Source: Aureivirga sp. CE67 (GTDB taxonomy: Bacteria > Bacteroidota > Bacteroidia > Flavobacteriales > Flavobacteriaceae). From it: 64,000 nt of DNA. The stretch's first letter is position 1, and each line of letters starts with the position of its first letter. The notes beneath the pieces are model-generated. The model saw nothing but the letters and a program-made list of their open reading frames with translations, did no database searches and was not told the DNA's origin. Below are positions 8,215 to 17,169 of the stretch, in pieces. The stretch lies in the NCBI RefSeq assembly GCF_015767245.1, contig NZ_JADOTV010000015.1:1-64000 (forward strand), written 5' to 3'. The position numbers and the translations under genes are program-made.

Positions 8215-9066
8215 ATGGAATATTCTATAAAAAAATACAGTTTTATACTTTCTATTCTTTTTAGCTCCCTGTTATATTCTCAAGATGTAATTTTTACAGC
8301 CATTGTAGATGGGGATTTGTTGGGAGGTACTCCTAAAATTATAGAACTTTATGTTTCGGGAGAAGTAAATTTAAACAATTATAAAATTCAAAAAGCAACC
8401 AATGCAAATGATTTTGAAAGTGAAATGGATTTATCAGGCTATTATTCGGATGAATTTGTTTATATCGTAGCTTCTGATGATAGTATTTATTTTTTTAACA
8501 CACATTATGGTTCTGACGAAAATTTTTCAAATATCATTGACGGAGGAAACTTCTTAAATGCAAATGGAAACGATGCTTTTCGAATTTTGGATAAAAATTC
8601 AAATGAAGTAATTGATCAAGTTGGTGAGGAAGAAAATTTTGAAGATATTTATAAAAACAGCTATTTATACCGAATTAATGGGACTGGACCTGATGGAGGT
8701 TGGGTTTCGGAAAATTGGAATTTTGCTGGAAATAATTTTTTGAATGATAAAACAGAGCAAGAACATGTAGAATTAATTCCTTTTGGAACTTATGATATTT
8801 CTGATTCAGGATCTGTAAATATTTTGGAGGAAGAAAAAAATAGTTTTTCAATTTTTCCAAATCCTAGTTCTGGAGATATTATTCACTTAAAAGGAATTGA
8901 AAATTCGATAAAAGAAATAAATATTTATGATACAATTGGGAAGAAAATCATCTCGAAAAAAACAGTCGAAAATCACTTAAATATTTCAGGGTTAAAATCA
9001 GGAATTTATATCCTACAAATTGAACATTTAGGAACTTTGACAAGTCAAAAAATAATTATCGAATAA
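8215..9066 (+). CDS. Lamin-tail-like secreted protein with T9SS type A sorting signal
   Basis: This 283-residue protein has a signal peptide (about 1-23, ending LLYSQ). A beta-sandwich (about 26-150) has features of lamin-tail domains: PKIIELYVSGEVNLNNYKI near the start and a FRILDKNSNEVIDQVG strand. It ends in a type A T9SS C-terminal domain (about 208-283): FSIFPNPSSGDI, then INIYDTIGKKI, LNISGLKSGIYILQI and SQKIIIE. It is therefore exported through the type IX system to the cell surface or medium. Ligand unknown. A strong terminator follows. Confidence 0.85.
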   Translation: MEYSIKKYSFILSILFSSLLYSQDVIFTAIVDGDLLGGTPKIIELYVSGEVNLNNYKIQKATNANDFESEMDLSGYYSDEFVYIVASDDSIYFFNTHYGSDENFSNIIDGGNFLNANGNDAFRILDKNSNEVIDQVGEEENFEDIYKNSYLYRINGTGPDGGWVSENWNFAGNNFLNDKTEQEHVELIPFGTYDISDSGSVNILEEEKNSFSIFPNPSSGDIIHLKGIENSIKEINIYDTIGKKIISKKTVENHLNISGLKSGIYILQIEHLGTLTSQKIIIE

Positions 9067-9072
9067 AAAATC

Positions 9073-9112
9073 AAAAGCCTTTTTACTCATTACAAGTAAA
9101 AAGGCTTTTTCA
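9073..9112. terminator. Rho-independent terminator
   Basis: The 13-bp perfect stem aaaagccttttta / taaaaaggctttt (9073-9085 with 9097-9109) with T-runs lies between the convergent genes ending at 9066 and 9131, and can serve both. Confidence 0.85.
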
Positions 9113-9130
9113 TAATACTAAATTAAAAAA

Positions 9131-11011
9131 TTAGTTGAACATCCAAGCTTTTCTTAATTTCATTCTTGGATCTGTATCTGGTAAGTCTAATGCTTTTATT
9201 TCTGAATTTTCAACAGTTGGCTGAATTGCAGTTCCGTTTAGAACCACTTCTTTACCATCTCTTAAAACTTTCATCTGAATCTCTTGTCCAGCTTCAATTG
9301 CCATAGAAGCAAAAATTAAAGGCTGTACGTTATCTAAATTATACGCAACACCGTTTAATTCTTTTAAAATATCTCCACTTCTTACACCCAATTTCTCCAA
9401 TCCGCTATTCGTACCTAAATAACTTGGGAAGTAAATATCTTTAGTTCCTTTTACTACATCGATAAACGGAGTTTGTGCGTGTAATAAATATCCTACAGGA
9501 GTTTCTATTTTTTCACTTGTAATTCCTACTTTTTCAAACAATGCATTATAATCAATTGGTAAATTTCCTTTTACATGTTTTGTAAAGAATTCTCCAATTT
9601 CAGGATAAGTCATTTCCGTGATTTCTTTAATGATTTCATCATCGTTAAATGGTTTTTCCATTCCATATTTTTTCGATAATTCTTTCATTATATCTAAAAT
9701 CCCTGTTTCTCCATTACTCAATTCTCTTAACTGAATATCTAAAGCCATACCAATCAAAGCTCCTTTTTGATATACGTTTCCATATTGAGATTTATAAGGC
9801 TCATCCAATACGTTTTCACTCATTTCTGTGAAAGACATCGTATCATTAAATCTTTTTGAAGTTTTGATTTTATCAACTAATCTATTGTAAAAATCTTCTT
9901 CACTGATTAATTTTTGATTGATCTGGAAAAGGTTTGCAAAATACTCCGTGATTCCTTCATACATCCATAAATGCTTAGACATTTTTGGTTTGTTGAAATC
10001 GAAATAATGAACTTCCTCAGAGTGTACATTTAATGGAGTTACGATATGAAAAAATTCGTGAGAAACAATATCCGTTAAAGATTGCATTAATGCATCTTTT
10101 GGCATCTGCTCTGGCATTACAACAACTGTAGAAGTATGGTGTTCTAAAGCTCCAAATCCTTTTGCATCATTTTCTCCTAAAGTTGAAAGGTACACTAGAA
10201 TACTATATTTTTTAGTTGTATTCATCTCCCCTAAGAAAGTTTTCTGAGCATTCATCATTTTATTCATTTGCTCTCTTAAACTTTCCTCATTGTATGTTCC
10301 ATTTGGAGAAAAAACATTGATAGAAATATCTATTCCATTTACATTGAAAGAAATTTCTGGAGTTTTATCATACATGATCGGGTTATCGATGATATCAAAA
10401 TATCTATTTGCAAAGAAATTATCTTGCGTTTGCGTATTATGACTTTCCTTGATTCTTACTTGTTGTAATGAAGTACTTCCATACATATCTTCAGGCTTTA
10501 AAACCTTTAAGCTATAAGGAGATTGCTTCATTCCTTCGAAATAACCAATCATTGTATGAAGGTTTAATACAAAGTTTTTGTCTTTATCAAAGTTTGTTCC
10601 TGCAGGAGAAAATACTACATCATCTTCTGGTTTTTCATTTTCCGTATCAAAAGTATCATTTGTCAAATAAACGATTTTATCTAATTTCTTAGCATCGTTA
10701 ATTTTCCAAGAATTGATATCTAATTTCTCAACTTTTAATTCAGCTCCATTTTTATCTAAAGCTTTAAATCCTTCAACATATTGTCCGTAATCATAGTTTT
10801 GGTATGTTCCAGGAACAATTTTCGGTAAATGATAAACGATTGTCTCTTCTTTAATTTTAGAAGGATCTACAGTAACTTTCACTTTATCATTTTGAACATC
10901 TACTAAATCAATTGTAGTATCAATAGGTAAGCTTACAGATTTACTCGTTTGCAGAGTCTTACAACTAAAAAGCGTAGCTGCTGCAAAAACAGATAAAATA
11001 ATTTTTTTCAT
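9131..11011 (-). CDS. M61 family (glycyl aminopeptidase-like) lipoprotein peptidase
   Basis: This 626-residue zinc peptidase is preceded by a lipoprotein signal with lipobox LFSC (Cys17). An N-terminal beta domain (about 30-200) precedes the catalytic gluzincin domain. The zinc motif is H318-E-F-F-H322, with the third ligand Glu352 in the YEGITEYFAN helix. A PDZ domain occupies about 520-600 (LGVRSGDILKELNG). M61 peptidases of this layout remove N-terminal residues from peptides, often glycine or alanine. The lipid anchor suggests a periplasmic or surface position and a role in peptide nutrition or protein quality control. It is transcribed alone, divergent from the P-type ATPase operon. Confidence 0.88.
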   Translation of the reverse strand: MKKIILSVFAAATLFSCKTLQTSKSVSLPIDTTIDLVDVQNDKVKVTVDPSKIKEETIVYHLPKIVPGTYQNYDYGQYVEGFKALDKNGAELKVEKLDINSWKINDAKKLDKIVYLTNDTFDTENEKPEDDVVFSPAGTNFDKDKNFVLNLHTMIGYFEGMKQSPYSLKVLKPEDMYGSTSLQQVRIKESHNTQTQDNFFANRYFDIIDNPIMYDKTPEISFNVNGIDISINVFSPNGTYNEESLREQMNKMMNAQKTFLGEMNTTKKYSILVYLSTLGENDAKGFGALEHHTSTVVVMPEQMPKDALMQSLTDIVSHEFFHIVTPLNVHSEEVHYFDFNKPKMSKHLWMYEGITEYFANLFQINQKLISEEDFYNRLVDKIKTSKRFNDTMSFTEMSENVLDEPYKSQYGNVYQKGALIGMALDIQLRELSNGETGILDIMKELSKKYGMEKPFNDDEIIKEITEMTYPEIGEFFTKHVKGNLPIDYNALFEKVGITSEKIETPVGYLLHAQTPFIDVVKGTKDIYFPSYLGTNSGLEKLGVRSGDILKELNGVAYNLDNVQPLIFASMAIEAGQEIQMKVLRDGKEVVLNGTAIQPTVENSEIKALDLPDTDPRMKLRKAWMFN

Positions 11012-11341
11012 GAATGAGTTTGGTTGGTTTAAATTTTGGACTCAAAATTAAACAACTACTTCTTATAAATCTAAAAAATCCGTTAAACCTTTGTTAAACT
11101 GTTAAATAAAACTTAACAACAAAAAAACTAAAACTATACTTATCAACAAGTTATAAACATTTTAATTTTATCATTTTCTCAAATAATTTCACATTTCAAA
11201 GATTTTAAATGTCTTAGATAATCGTTTTTAGTTAAAAAAAATGTTAAGCTAAAAACACTCCATTGCTCTTATTTTAAAAATTAAAAATAAAGCTTTAACT
11301 TTAAGTAAATCAGCTTTATAAGAATTTCAACTGAATGAGAT
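11012..11341. promoter_or_regulatory. Divergent intergenic region between M61 and P-type ATPase genes
   Basis: This 330-bp AT-rich stretch holds the start regions of two divergent transcripts. On the minus strand TAATTTTG (plus 11043-11050) is a likely -7 element for the M61 gene, although a matching -33 is not clear. No obvious promoter for the ATPase was found. No RNA gene or repeat is seen. Confidence 0.4.
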
Positions 11342-13945
11342 ATGGGAGATAATAAGAAGGAGAAAAAAGATTGGAAAAAAATAGCTGCCGATTTAAAATC
11401 GGATGTTGAAAAAGGTTTATCCGAAAATGAAAGTAAAAAACGTATTGAAAAATATGGTTTCAACGAAATTCCAGAAAAGGAAGAAACTATTTTTCAGAGA
11501 ATTATCAAACGACTTTGGGGACCAATTCCTTGGATGATCGAAATTGCTGCAGTGCTTTCTGCTTTAGCAAAAAAATGGGATGATTTCACCATTATTGTTA
11601 TTCTTCTTCTCGTAAATGTTATCATTGATTTTGCTCAAGAAGCAAAAGCTTTAAGTGCTCTAAAAGTTTTAAAAAATACACTTGCCAAAAAAGCTTTAGT
11701 TAAAAGAAATGGAAAATTTGTTGAAATTGAAGCAAAAAATCTAGTTCCTGGAGATATTATCAAACTAAAAATTGGAGATGTAGTTCCTGCTGATGTTGTT
11801 TTAATTGGTGGCGAATTTGTTCAAATTGATCAAGCTGCATTGACTGGAGAATCACTCCCAGTTCATAAATCTGTTGGAGATATTGCTTATAGTAATTCTG
11901 TAATAAAAGTTGGAGAAATGGAAGCAATTGTCACCGAAACTGCCATGAATACTTATTTTGGAAAAAGTGCTTCTTTAGTTATTAAAGCTGGAAAAGAACA
12001 AAAAAGTCATTTTCAAAAAGCAGTTCTTAAAATTGGAAATTGGTTGATAATGCTGACAATTTGTTTAGCGATTATTTTAATTATTGTTTCCCTCTTCCGT
12101 CATGACCCAATCATGGAAGTTCTCCGATTTATTCTAGTTTTAGTTGTTGCATCAATTCCTGTTGCCATGCCAGCTGTACTTTCTGTTACGATGGCAATTG
12201 GAGCGATTAATTTGGCAAAAAAACAAGCAATTGTAAGTCGTTTGGCGGCTATTGAAGAGATTGCTGGAGTTTCGGTTCTTTGTAGTGATAAAACAGGGAC
12301 TTTAACTCAAAATAAAATGAGTACAGCAGATCCTGTTCTGTTTCATGATTTTTCGGAAGAAGATTTATATCTCTATGCTGCTTTGGCTAGTAAAAAAGAA
12401 AATAAAGATCCTATTGAAATTCCAATTTTTGAAAAGATTGATAAGTTTAAATTAAAAGATAAGATAACAGAATTCACACAAACAAAATTTACTCCTTTCG
12501 ATCCTGTTATTAAAAGAACAGTAGCTGATATTTCAGAAAAATCAGAAAAATTTACAGTAACAAAAGGAGCTCCACAGATTATTGCTTCTCTTTGTGAAAA
12601 TGATGAATTGGAAAAAGAGATTAACGCTAAAGTTTATGAGTTTGCAAAAAAAGGATATAGAACCATTGGTGTTGCGAAGAAAAAAGAAAATGAAAAAGCT
12701 TTTGATTTTATTGGTTTAATTCCACTTTTTGATCCTCCAAGAAAAGATTCGAAATCAACAATTGCAAAAGCTAAAAAACTTGGATTACAAGTAAAAATGA
12801 TTACGGGAGATAATCAGGCAATTGCAAAAGAAATTTCTGCATTATTAGATATTGGAGAAAATATTTTAGATACACAAGAACTTCGACACGAAGGGGCAAA
12901 TAAAGAACTTTCGATTTTAGCAGAAGTGATTGGAGGAGCTCTTTATAAAAAGCTTTCTCCTGATGTGGCAGACAAAGAAATCAAGCATTTCCAAGAAGAA
13001 CTTGTGGAAGATGTTTTAGAAGAATTGAAAAGTGCAAATTTACCACATGGACATATCCGAAAACACGAATCGCAAATTATCGAAACGATTGAAAGAGCTG
13101 ACGGATTTTCGCAAGTTTTCCCAGAAGATAAATATTTTATTATCGATGAATTACAAAAAGCAGATTATATCGTAGCAATGACTGGTGATGGAGTGAATGA
13201 TGCTCCAGCACTGAAAAAAGCAGATGCAGGAATTGCAGTTTCTGGTGCGACAGATGCAGCAAGAGCCGCAGCAGATGTAGTCTTGATTGCTCCAGGACTT
13301 TCGGTTATTATCAATGCAATTACAGAAGCTCGTTTGGTTTTTGAACGAATGAAATCTTATGCAACTTTCCGAATTTCAGAAACTATTCGTGTGATTCTTT
13401 TTATGTCACTTTCGATTATTGTTTTCAATTTTTATCCTTTAACAGCAATTATGATTATTCTTCTTGCTTTACTGAATGATATTCCAATTATGATGATTGC
13501 TTATGATAATGCGGAAACCAGTAAAAAACCCGTCCGATGGAATATGCGAGAAGTTATGCTAGTTGCAGCAGCAGTTGGTTTTGCTGGATTAATTGAATCT
13601 TTTATTTTGTTTTATTATTTAGAAGAAAATCATTTTCCAGAACATATTATCCAAACTTTAATGTTCTTAAAACTGAGTGTAGATGGACATTCAACGCTGT
13701 ATTTAACTCGAACTTGGGACAAACATTTTTGGAAAAAACCTTATCCATCACCAAAACTTTTCATACCAACTTTTTCAACGCAAATTTTAGCAACATTTTT
13801 TGCTGCTTATGGTTTATTAATGCCAGCAATCGGATGGAAATATGCAGGTTTAATCTGGGCTTATGCGGCTGTATGTTTTACCGTAAATAATTTTGTGAAA
13901 ATGGGAGCTTTTAAACTATTAAGAAGAAAATCGAAGCAAGTATGA
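11342..13945 (+). CDS. P-type (P3A-like) proton-translocating ATPase
   Basis: This 867-residue P-type ATPase has all core motifs: actuator TGES (168-171), phosphorylation motif DKTGT with Asp316, a MITGDN segment, and the hinge TGDGVNDAPALKKADAGIAV. The TM4 signature IPVAMPAVL and a TM6 segment LALLNDIPIMM with a membrane-buried Asp resemble plasma-membrane H+-ATPases (P3A) rather than Ca2+ or Cu+ pumps. The cation N-terminal domain covers about 10-70. It probably extrudes protons from the cytoplasm at ATP cost. Its last 4 bp overlap the start of a PPK2 polyphosphate kinase gene, suggesting coupled expression and possibly local ATP supply. Proton specificity is inferred from motif similarity. 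Confidence 0.87.
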   Translation: MGDNKKEKKDWKKIAADLKSDVEKGLSENESKKRIEKYGFNEIPEKEETIFQRIIKRLWGPIPWMIEIAAVLSALAKKWDDFTIIVILLLVNVIIDFAQEAKALSALKVLKNTLAKKALVKRNGKFVEIEAKNLVPGDIIKLKIGDVVPADVVLIGGEFVQIDQAALTGESLPVHKSVGDIAYSNSVIKVGEMEAIVTETAMNTYFGKSASLVIKAGKEQKSHFQKAVLKIGNWLIMLTICLAIILIIVSLFRHDPIMEVLRFILVLVVASIPVAMPAVLSVTMAIGAINLAKKQAIVSRLAAIEEIAGVSVLCSDKTGTLTQNKMSTADPVLFHDFSEEDLYLYAALASKKENKDPIEIPIFEKIDKFKLKDKITEFTQTKFTPFDPVIKRTVADISEKSEKFTVTKGAPQIIASLCENDELEKEINAKVYEFAKKGYRTIGVAKKKENEKAFDFIGLIPLFDPPRKDSKSTIAKAKKLGLQVKMITGDNQAIAKEISALLDIGENILDTQELRHEGANKELSILAEVIGGALYKKLSPDVADKEIKHFQEELVEDVLEELKSANLPHGHIRKHESQIIETIERADGFSQVFPEDKYFIIDELQKADYIVAMTGDGVNDAPALKKADAGIAVSGATDAARAAADVVLIAPGLSVIINAITEARLVFERMKSYATFRISETIRVILFMSLSIIVFNFYPLTAIMIILLALLNDIPIMMIAYDNAETSKKPVRWNMREVMLVAAAVGFAGLIESFILFYYLEENHFPEHIIQTLMFLKLSVDGHSTLYLTRTWDKHFWKKPYPSPKLFIPTFSTQILATFFAAYGLLMPAIGWKYAGLIWAYAAVCFTVNNFVKMGAFKLLRRKSKQV

Positions 13946-14673
13946 AAAAATTAAAACATATTCCAACAAAGCCAAAAGAATCAATTTCTAGAGATGAAAT
14001 TGAAGCAAAAACAGAAGAACTAAAAGAACAACTTTTCAAACTGCAAGATGTTTTTTACGCTTCTAAAAAATATAGTTTATTAATTATTCTTCAAGGAATG
14101 GATACTGCTGGAAAAGATGGAACTGTTCGACATGTTTTTTCTTGTTTAAATCCGCAAGGTTGTACAGTAAAATCTTTTAAAGTTCCGACAGAAGAAGAAG
14201 CTTCACATGATTTTTTGTGGAGAATTCATAAAGAAACTCCAGCAAAAGGAATGTTTCAGATTTTTAATCGATCGCAATACGAAGATATTTTAGTTCCGAC
14301 TGTTCATGAGCTTTTAGAAGGTAAAATTATTGAGAAAAGGTATGAGAAAATCAATCATTTTGAAAGTCATCTAAAAGATAATGATACGATTATTTTGAAA
14401 TTTTTTCTTCATATTTCATTAGAAGAACAAAAGCATAGAATTGAAAAAAGATTAGAAAATCCAGATAAAAAATGGAAATATAGTCCTGATGATTCTAAAG
14501 ATGAAAAATATTGGAATACGTTTCAGAAAACTTATGAGAAGGTTTTTAAAAACTGTGGAAAACCTATTTCTTGGGAAATTATACCTGCGGATGAAAAATG
14601 GTATAGAAATTATTTGATTGCAAAAAAAGTTGTTGAAGCTCTTGAAGAACTAAATTTAGAATATCCAAAATAA
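13942..14673 (+). CDS. PPK2 family polyphosphate kinase
   Basis: This 243-residue protein matches the PPK2 family at normal single-domain length. The Walker A-like loop is GMDTAGKDGT (52-61), and the Walker B/lid region contains FNRSQYEDILVP (108-119). Further conserved pieces are RIHKETPAKGM and WKYSPDD with KYW. PPK2 enzymes transfer phosphate between polyphosphate and nucleoside mono- or diphosphates, normally making ATP or GTP from polyP. The start codon overlaps the stop of the P-type ATPase (ATGA), so both are made from one message. An inferred role is regenerating nucleotide for the pump during energy stress. The subclass (ADP versus AMP acceptor) cannot be settled by eye. Confidence 0.9.
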   Translation: MKKLKHIPTKPKESISRDEIEAKTEELKEQLFKLQDVFYASKKYSLLIILQGMDTAGKDGTVRHVFSCLNPQGCTVKSFKVPTEEEASHDFLWRIHKETPAKGMFQIFNRSQYEDILVPTVHELLEGKIIEKRYEKINHFESHLKDNDTIILKFFLHISLEEQKHRIEKRLENPDKKWKYSPDDSKDEKYWNTFQKTYEKVFKNCGKPISWEIIPADEKWYRNYLIAKKVVEALEELNLEYPK

Positions 14674-14676
14674 AAG

Positions 14677-14704
14677 ACCATAAAGAAATTCTTTATGGTT
14701 TTAA
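14677..14704. terminator. Rho-independent terminator
   Basis: The stem accataaaga / tctttatggt (14677-14686 with 14690-14699) with a T-rich tail lies between the PPK2 gene and the convergent gene ending at 14719. Confidence 0.75.
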
Positions 14705-14718
14705 TTTATTCTTTTTTA

Positions 14719-15468
14719 TTACTTTGAATAATAAACTTCAATTAATTTTAAAGCATCTTCAGGATTTTTACAGTTTAATTTATTCTTTTTAATGTAAAAT
14801 TTCAACTGATTTTTCTTATCGCTAAATAATTTTAAAAGTTTCTTATTCGAAAGTTTAGTTTCTACAAATTTACCATCTTTCTTTACAAAGAAAGTTTCAT
14901 ACTTTCTCATTTTAGAAGAAGCTTCTACAGCTCTTGCTCCAGAATAACCTCCATTACCGTCATTTCCTTTTACAGTAACTCGTTTTTTATAATATTCTAA
15001 AATTAAAAACTGCTTATCTGCAGGCTGATCATTATAAACTCTAAAGAAATCTGCTACTATTTCATCAGGGTTAGCAAACTCTGATTTGTCAATTTTTAAG
15101 AATTTATCTAATTCTTTAGTTTTCTCATTATATAAAGAAAAACTAGAAATACTACTTGTTTCTACTTGAAAAAACTCATCTTCTTTTCCTGAATCACTTT
15201 CGTAATTTAAAGTACTATTTACAAGATTAAAATGTAATTTATCACTTTGAAAAATTCTAGAATCAGTAAAAGTTACATATCCAGTTGACCATTTAGTAAA
15301 TAAGAATGGGTTTAGTTTACTTGTTGCAGAAATTGTTCTAATTCGTCTACTGTCTCCTGAACCAGCTAATGATAATTGTTGATTAGAAATTCCTGTCTGT
15401 AGTTGAGCCTCCGCAATAGGTGCAAATGCTAGAAAAGCAAATGCCAATAATAAAATTTTTTTCATCAT
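14719..15468 (-). CDS. Secreted protein of unknown function
   Basis: This 249-residue protein has a clear signal peptide (about 1-22, ending AEAQ). I do not recognise a family. The mature part is lysine-rich, with several beta strands, and has a paired AxxAVEASSKMRKYETFF segment near residue 185. It starts with two consecutive Met codons, and either could be used. A promoter with TATTTTTG lies 50 bp upstream. It sits alone between the ATPase/PPK2 operon (convergent) and a divergent FecI-like sigma gene. Confidence 0.6.
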   Translation of the reverse strand: MMKKILLLAFAFLAFAPIAEAQLQTGISNQQLSLAGSGDSRRIRTISATSKLNPFLFTKWSTGYVTFTDSRIFQSDKLHFNLVNSTLNYESDSGKEDEFFQVETSSISSFSLYNEKTKELDKFLKIDKSEFANPDEIVADFFRVYNDQPADKQFLILEYYKKRVTVKGNDGNGGYSGARAVEASSKMRKYETFFVKKDGKFVETKLSNKKLLKLFSDKKNQLKFYIKKNKLNCKNPEDALKLIEVYYSK

Positions 15469-15518
15469 TTTTGAAGTTTATACTAAATTTTTAGGGTTTT
15501 TTATTTGAGATTTGTCAA

Positions 15519-15548
15519 CAAAAATAACGAATAATCAAGTATCAACAA
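15519..15548 (-). promoter_or_regulatory. Promoter of the secreted-protein gene at 14719-15468
   Basis: On the minus strand TTG (plus 15546-15548), a 19-bp spacer and TATTTTTG (plus 15519-15526) form a Bacteroidota promoter about 50 bp before the start. Confidence 0.6.
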
Positions 15549-15648
15549 TAAACATATTACATTATCTAAATGTTTTATATAGATTTTTATGATATTTGTA
15601 GCGAATTCATATTTAAGCATCTATTTTTAATCAATTAAATAAATTTGA

Positions 15649-16212
15649 GTGCAAACAACTGATAATTTAACAACTACATTTTTAGAGGGTGATATAAAAT
15701 CCTATGAATTACTCTTTAAAAGACATTATTTAGAGTTATGTTTGTTTGCAAATAAATATGTAAACTGCTCAGAAACAGCAGAAGAGATAGTCCAAGATTT
15801 ATTTTGCAAGGTTTGGGAAAAAAGAAAAACTCTTAATATAAAAACCTGTATGAAATCTTATTTATATGGAGCTGTAAAATTGAATTGTTTGTCGTATTTA
15901 AGAGATCAAGAAATTCGTTCAAAACATTTGAAAGACATCAAAAATAATATAGACACAACTCTATATAGTGATGAATTAGAGGAAAATGAATTGAAAGAAA
16001 AGATATATCTTGCCATCCGACAATTACCCGAACAACGAAGGAAAATTTTCGAATTGAGTAGATTTGAAAACCTAAAATATAGAGAGATTGCCGAAAAAAT
16101 GGACCTTTCTCCTAAAACGATAGAAAATCAAATGAGTAAGGCTTTAAAATTTATGAGAGCAAACTTAAAAGATTATCTAAGACTCATTCTTTTATATTTT
16201 TTATTAAAATGA
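15649..16212 (+). CDS. FecI-like ECF sigma factor
   Basis: This 187-residue sigma-70/ECF protein has region 2 (about 20-90, with ELLFKRHYLELCLFANKY and AEEIVQDLFCKVW) and region 4 (about 122-175, IRQLPEQRRKIFELSRFE and the recognition helix LSPKTIENQMSKAL). The start is GTG at 15649, because a TGA lies directly upstream in frame and the next Met is past region 2.1. The downstream gene encodes a FecR-type anti-sigma factor, the standard Bacteroidota pair for sensing at the outer membrane. The third gene is not a TonB receptor, which is unusual. Confidence 0.88.
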   Translation: MQTTDNLTTTFLEGDIKSYELLFKRHYLELCLFANKYVNCSETAEEIVQDLFCKVWEKRKTLNIKTCMKSYLYGAVKLNCLSYLRDQEIRSKHLKDIKNNIDTTLYSDELEENELKEKIYLAIRQLPEQRRKIFELSRFENLKYREIAEKMDLSPKTIENQMSKALKFMRANLKDYLRLILLYFLLK

Positions 16213-16219
16213 TTTAATT

Positions 16220-17164
16220 ATGGAAAATATTGAAGCAAAAATAATTAAATACTTACAAGAAGATCTTTCTGCTGAAGATTCTAAAAAAATAGATCAATGG
16301 CGAAAAGAAAATCCTGAAAATGAAAAAACATTTCTAGACATAGAAAAAATCTGGAAAGAAAGTAATTTTTCAGAAGCTGTATTTCAACATAATTTTGATA
16401 CAGAAAAAGCTTGGAATAAAGTAAAACCTAAGAAAAAAGTAAAAATCAAAACACTTATTTTAGGTTTATCTTCAGCAGCAGTAATTGCTTTTTTAATTTC
16501 AATTTCTTTTAAGAAAAAAGACAAACCAGTTATTACTGAAATCATCGAAATTAAAACTACTGATAAGACTGAAACCATTTTACTTCCTGATAGTTCAGAG
16601 GTAATTCTGAATAAAAATTCTTTTCTTAGTTATGACAAAAATTTAAAACTGGAGAGAAAAGTATTTTTAAGAGGGGAAGCTTTTTTCAAAGTAGAAAAAA
16701 ACCAAAATACTTTTGTTGTAGAAACTGAAAATACGGAAGTGACGGTTTTAGGAACAGAATTTAATGTCAATACTAAATTAAAAGATTCTACTTTTGTGTT
16801 TGTCGAGGAAGGAAAAGTAGCTTTTAGTGAAAAAAATCAAGCGAAAAAACCAACAATTCTTATCAAAAATCAACAAGGTATTTTTGTAAAAAAACAACAT
16901 AAAATTATTCAGAATAAAAACAGATCAAAAAATTATATATGGTATAACAATACTTTTTCATTTAATCACACTTCTTTTTTAAAGGTAATTTCAAGTATCG
17001 AAAAGCAATTTAAAATCCAAATTATAGTTGAAAAATCAAATTTGGAAAATGAATATTTCACAGCAAAAATTCATAATCCTACACTTGAAAAAATATTTGA
17101 TGCTTTAAAACTGACTTATAATTGTGAGATTATAAAAACAAAAGAGGGATACATTATTAAATAG
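16220..17164 (+). CDS. FecR-family anti-sigma factor
   Basis: This 314-residue protein has the layout of Bacteroidota FecR regulators: a cytoplasmic N-terminal segment (1-75) that would hold the sigma factor, one membrane helix (about 79-97), a periplasmic FecR domain (about 110-215, with LPDSSEVILNKNS and VLGTEFNV), and a C-terminal DUF4974 domain (about 240-313). It should keep the upstream sigma factor silent until a signal arrives from an STN-domain partner. That partner is most likely the product of the next gene, which begins 5 bp downstream. Confidence 0.9.
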   Translation: MENIEAKIIKYLQEDLSAEDSKKIDQWRKENPENEKTFLDIEKIWKESNFSEAVFQHNFDTEKAWNKVKPKKKVKIKTLILGLSSAAVIAFLISISFKKKDKPVITEIIEIKTTDKTETILLPDSSEVILNKNSFLSYDKNLKLERKVFLRGEAFFKVEKNQNTFVVETENTEVTVLGTEFNVNTKLKDSTFVFVEEGKVAFSEKNQAKKPTILIKNQQGIFVKKQHKIIQNKNRSKNYIWYNNTFSFNHTSFLKVISSIEKQFKIQIIVEKSNLENEYFTAKIHNPTLEKIFDALKLTYNCEIIKTKEGYIIK

Positions 17165-17169
17165 TTTTA

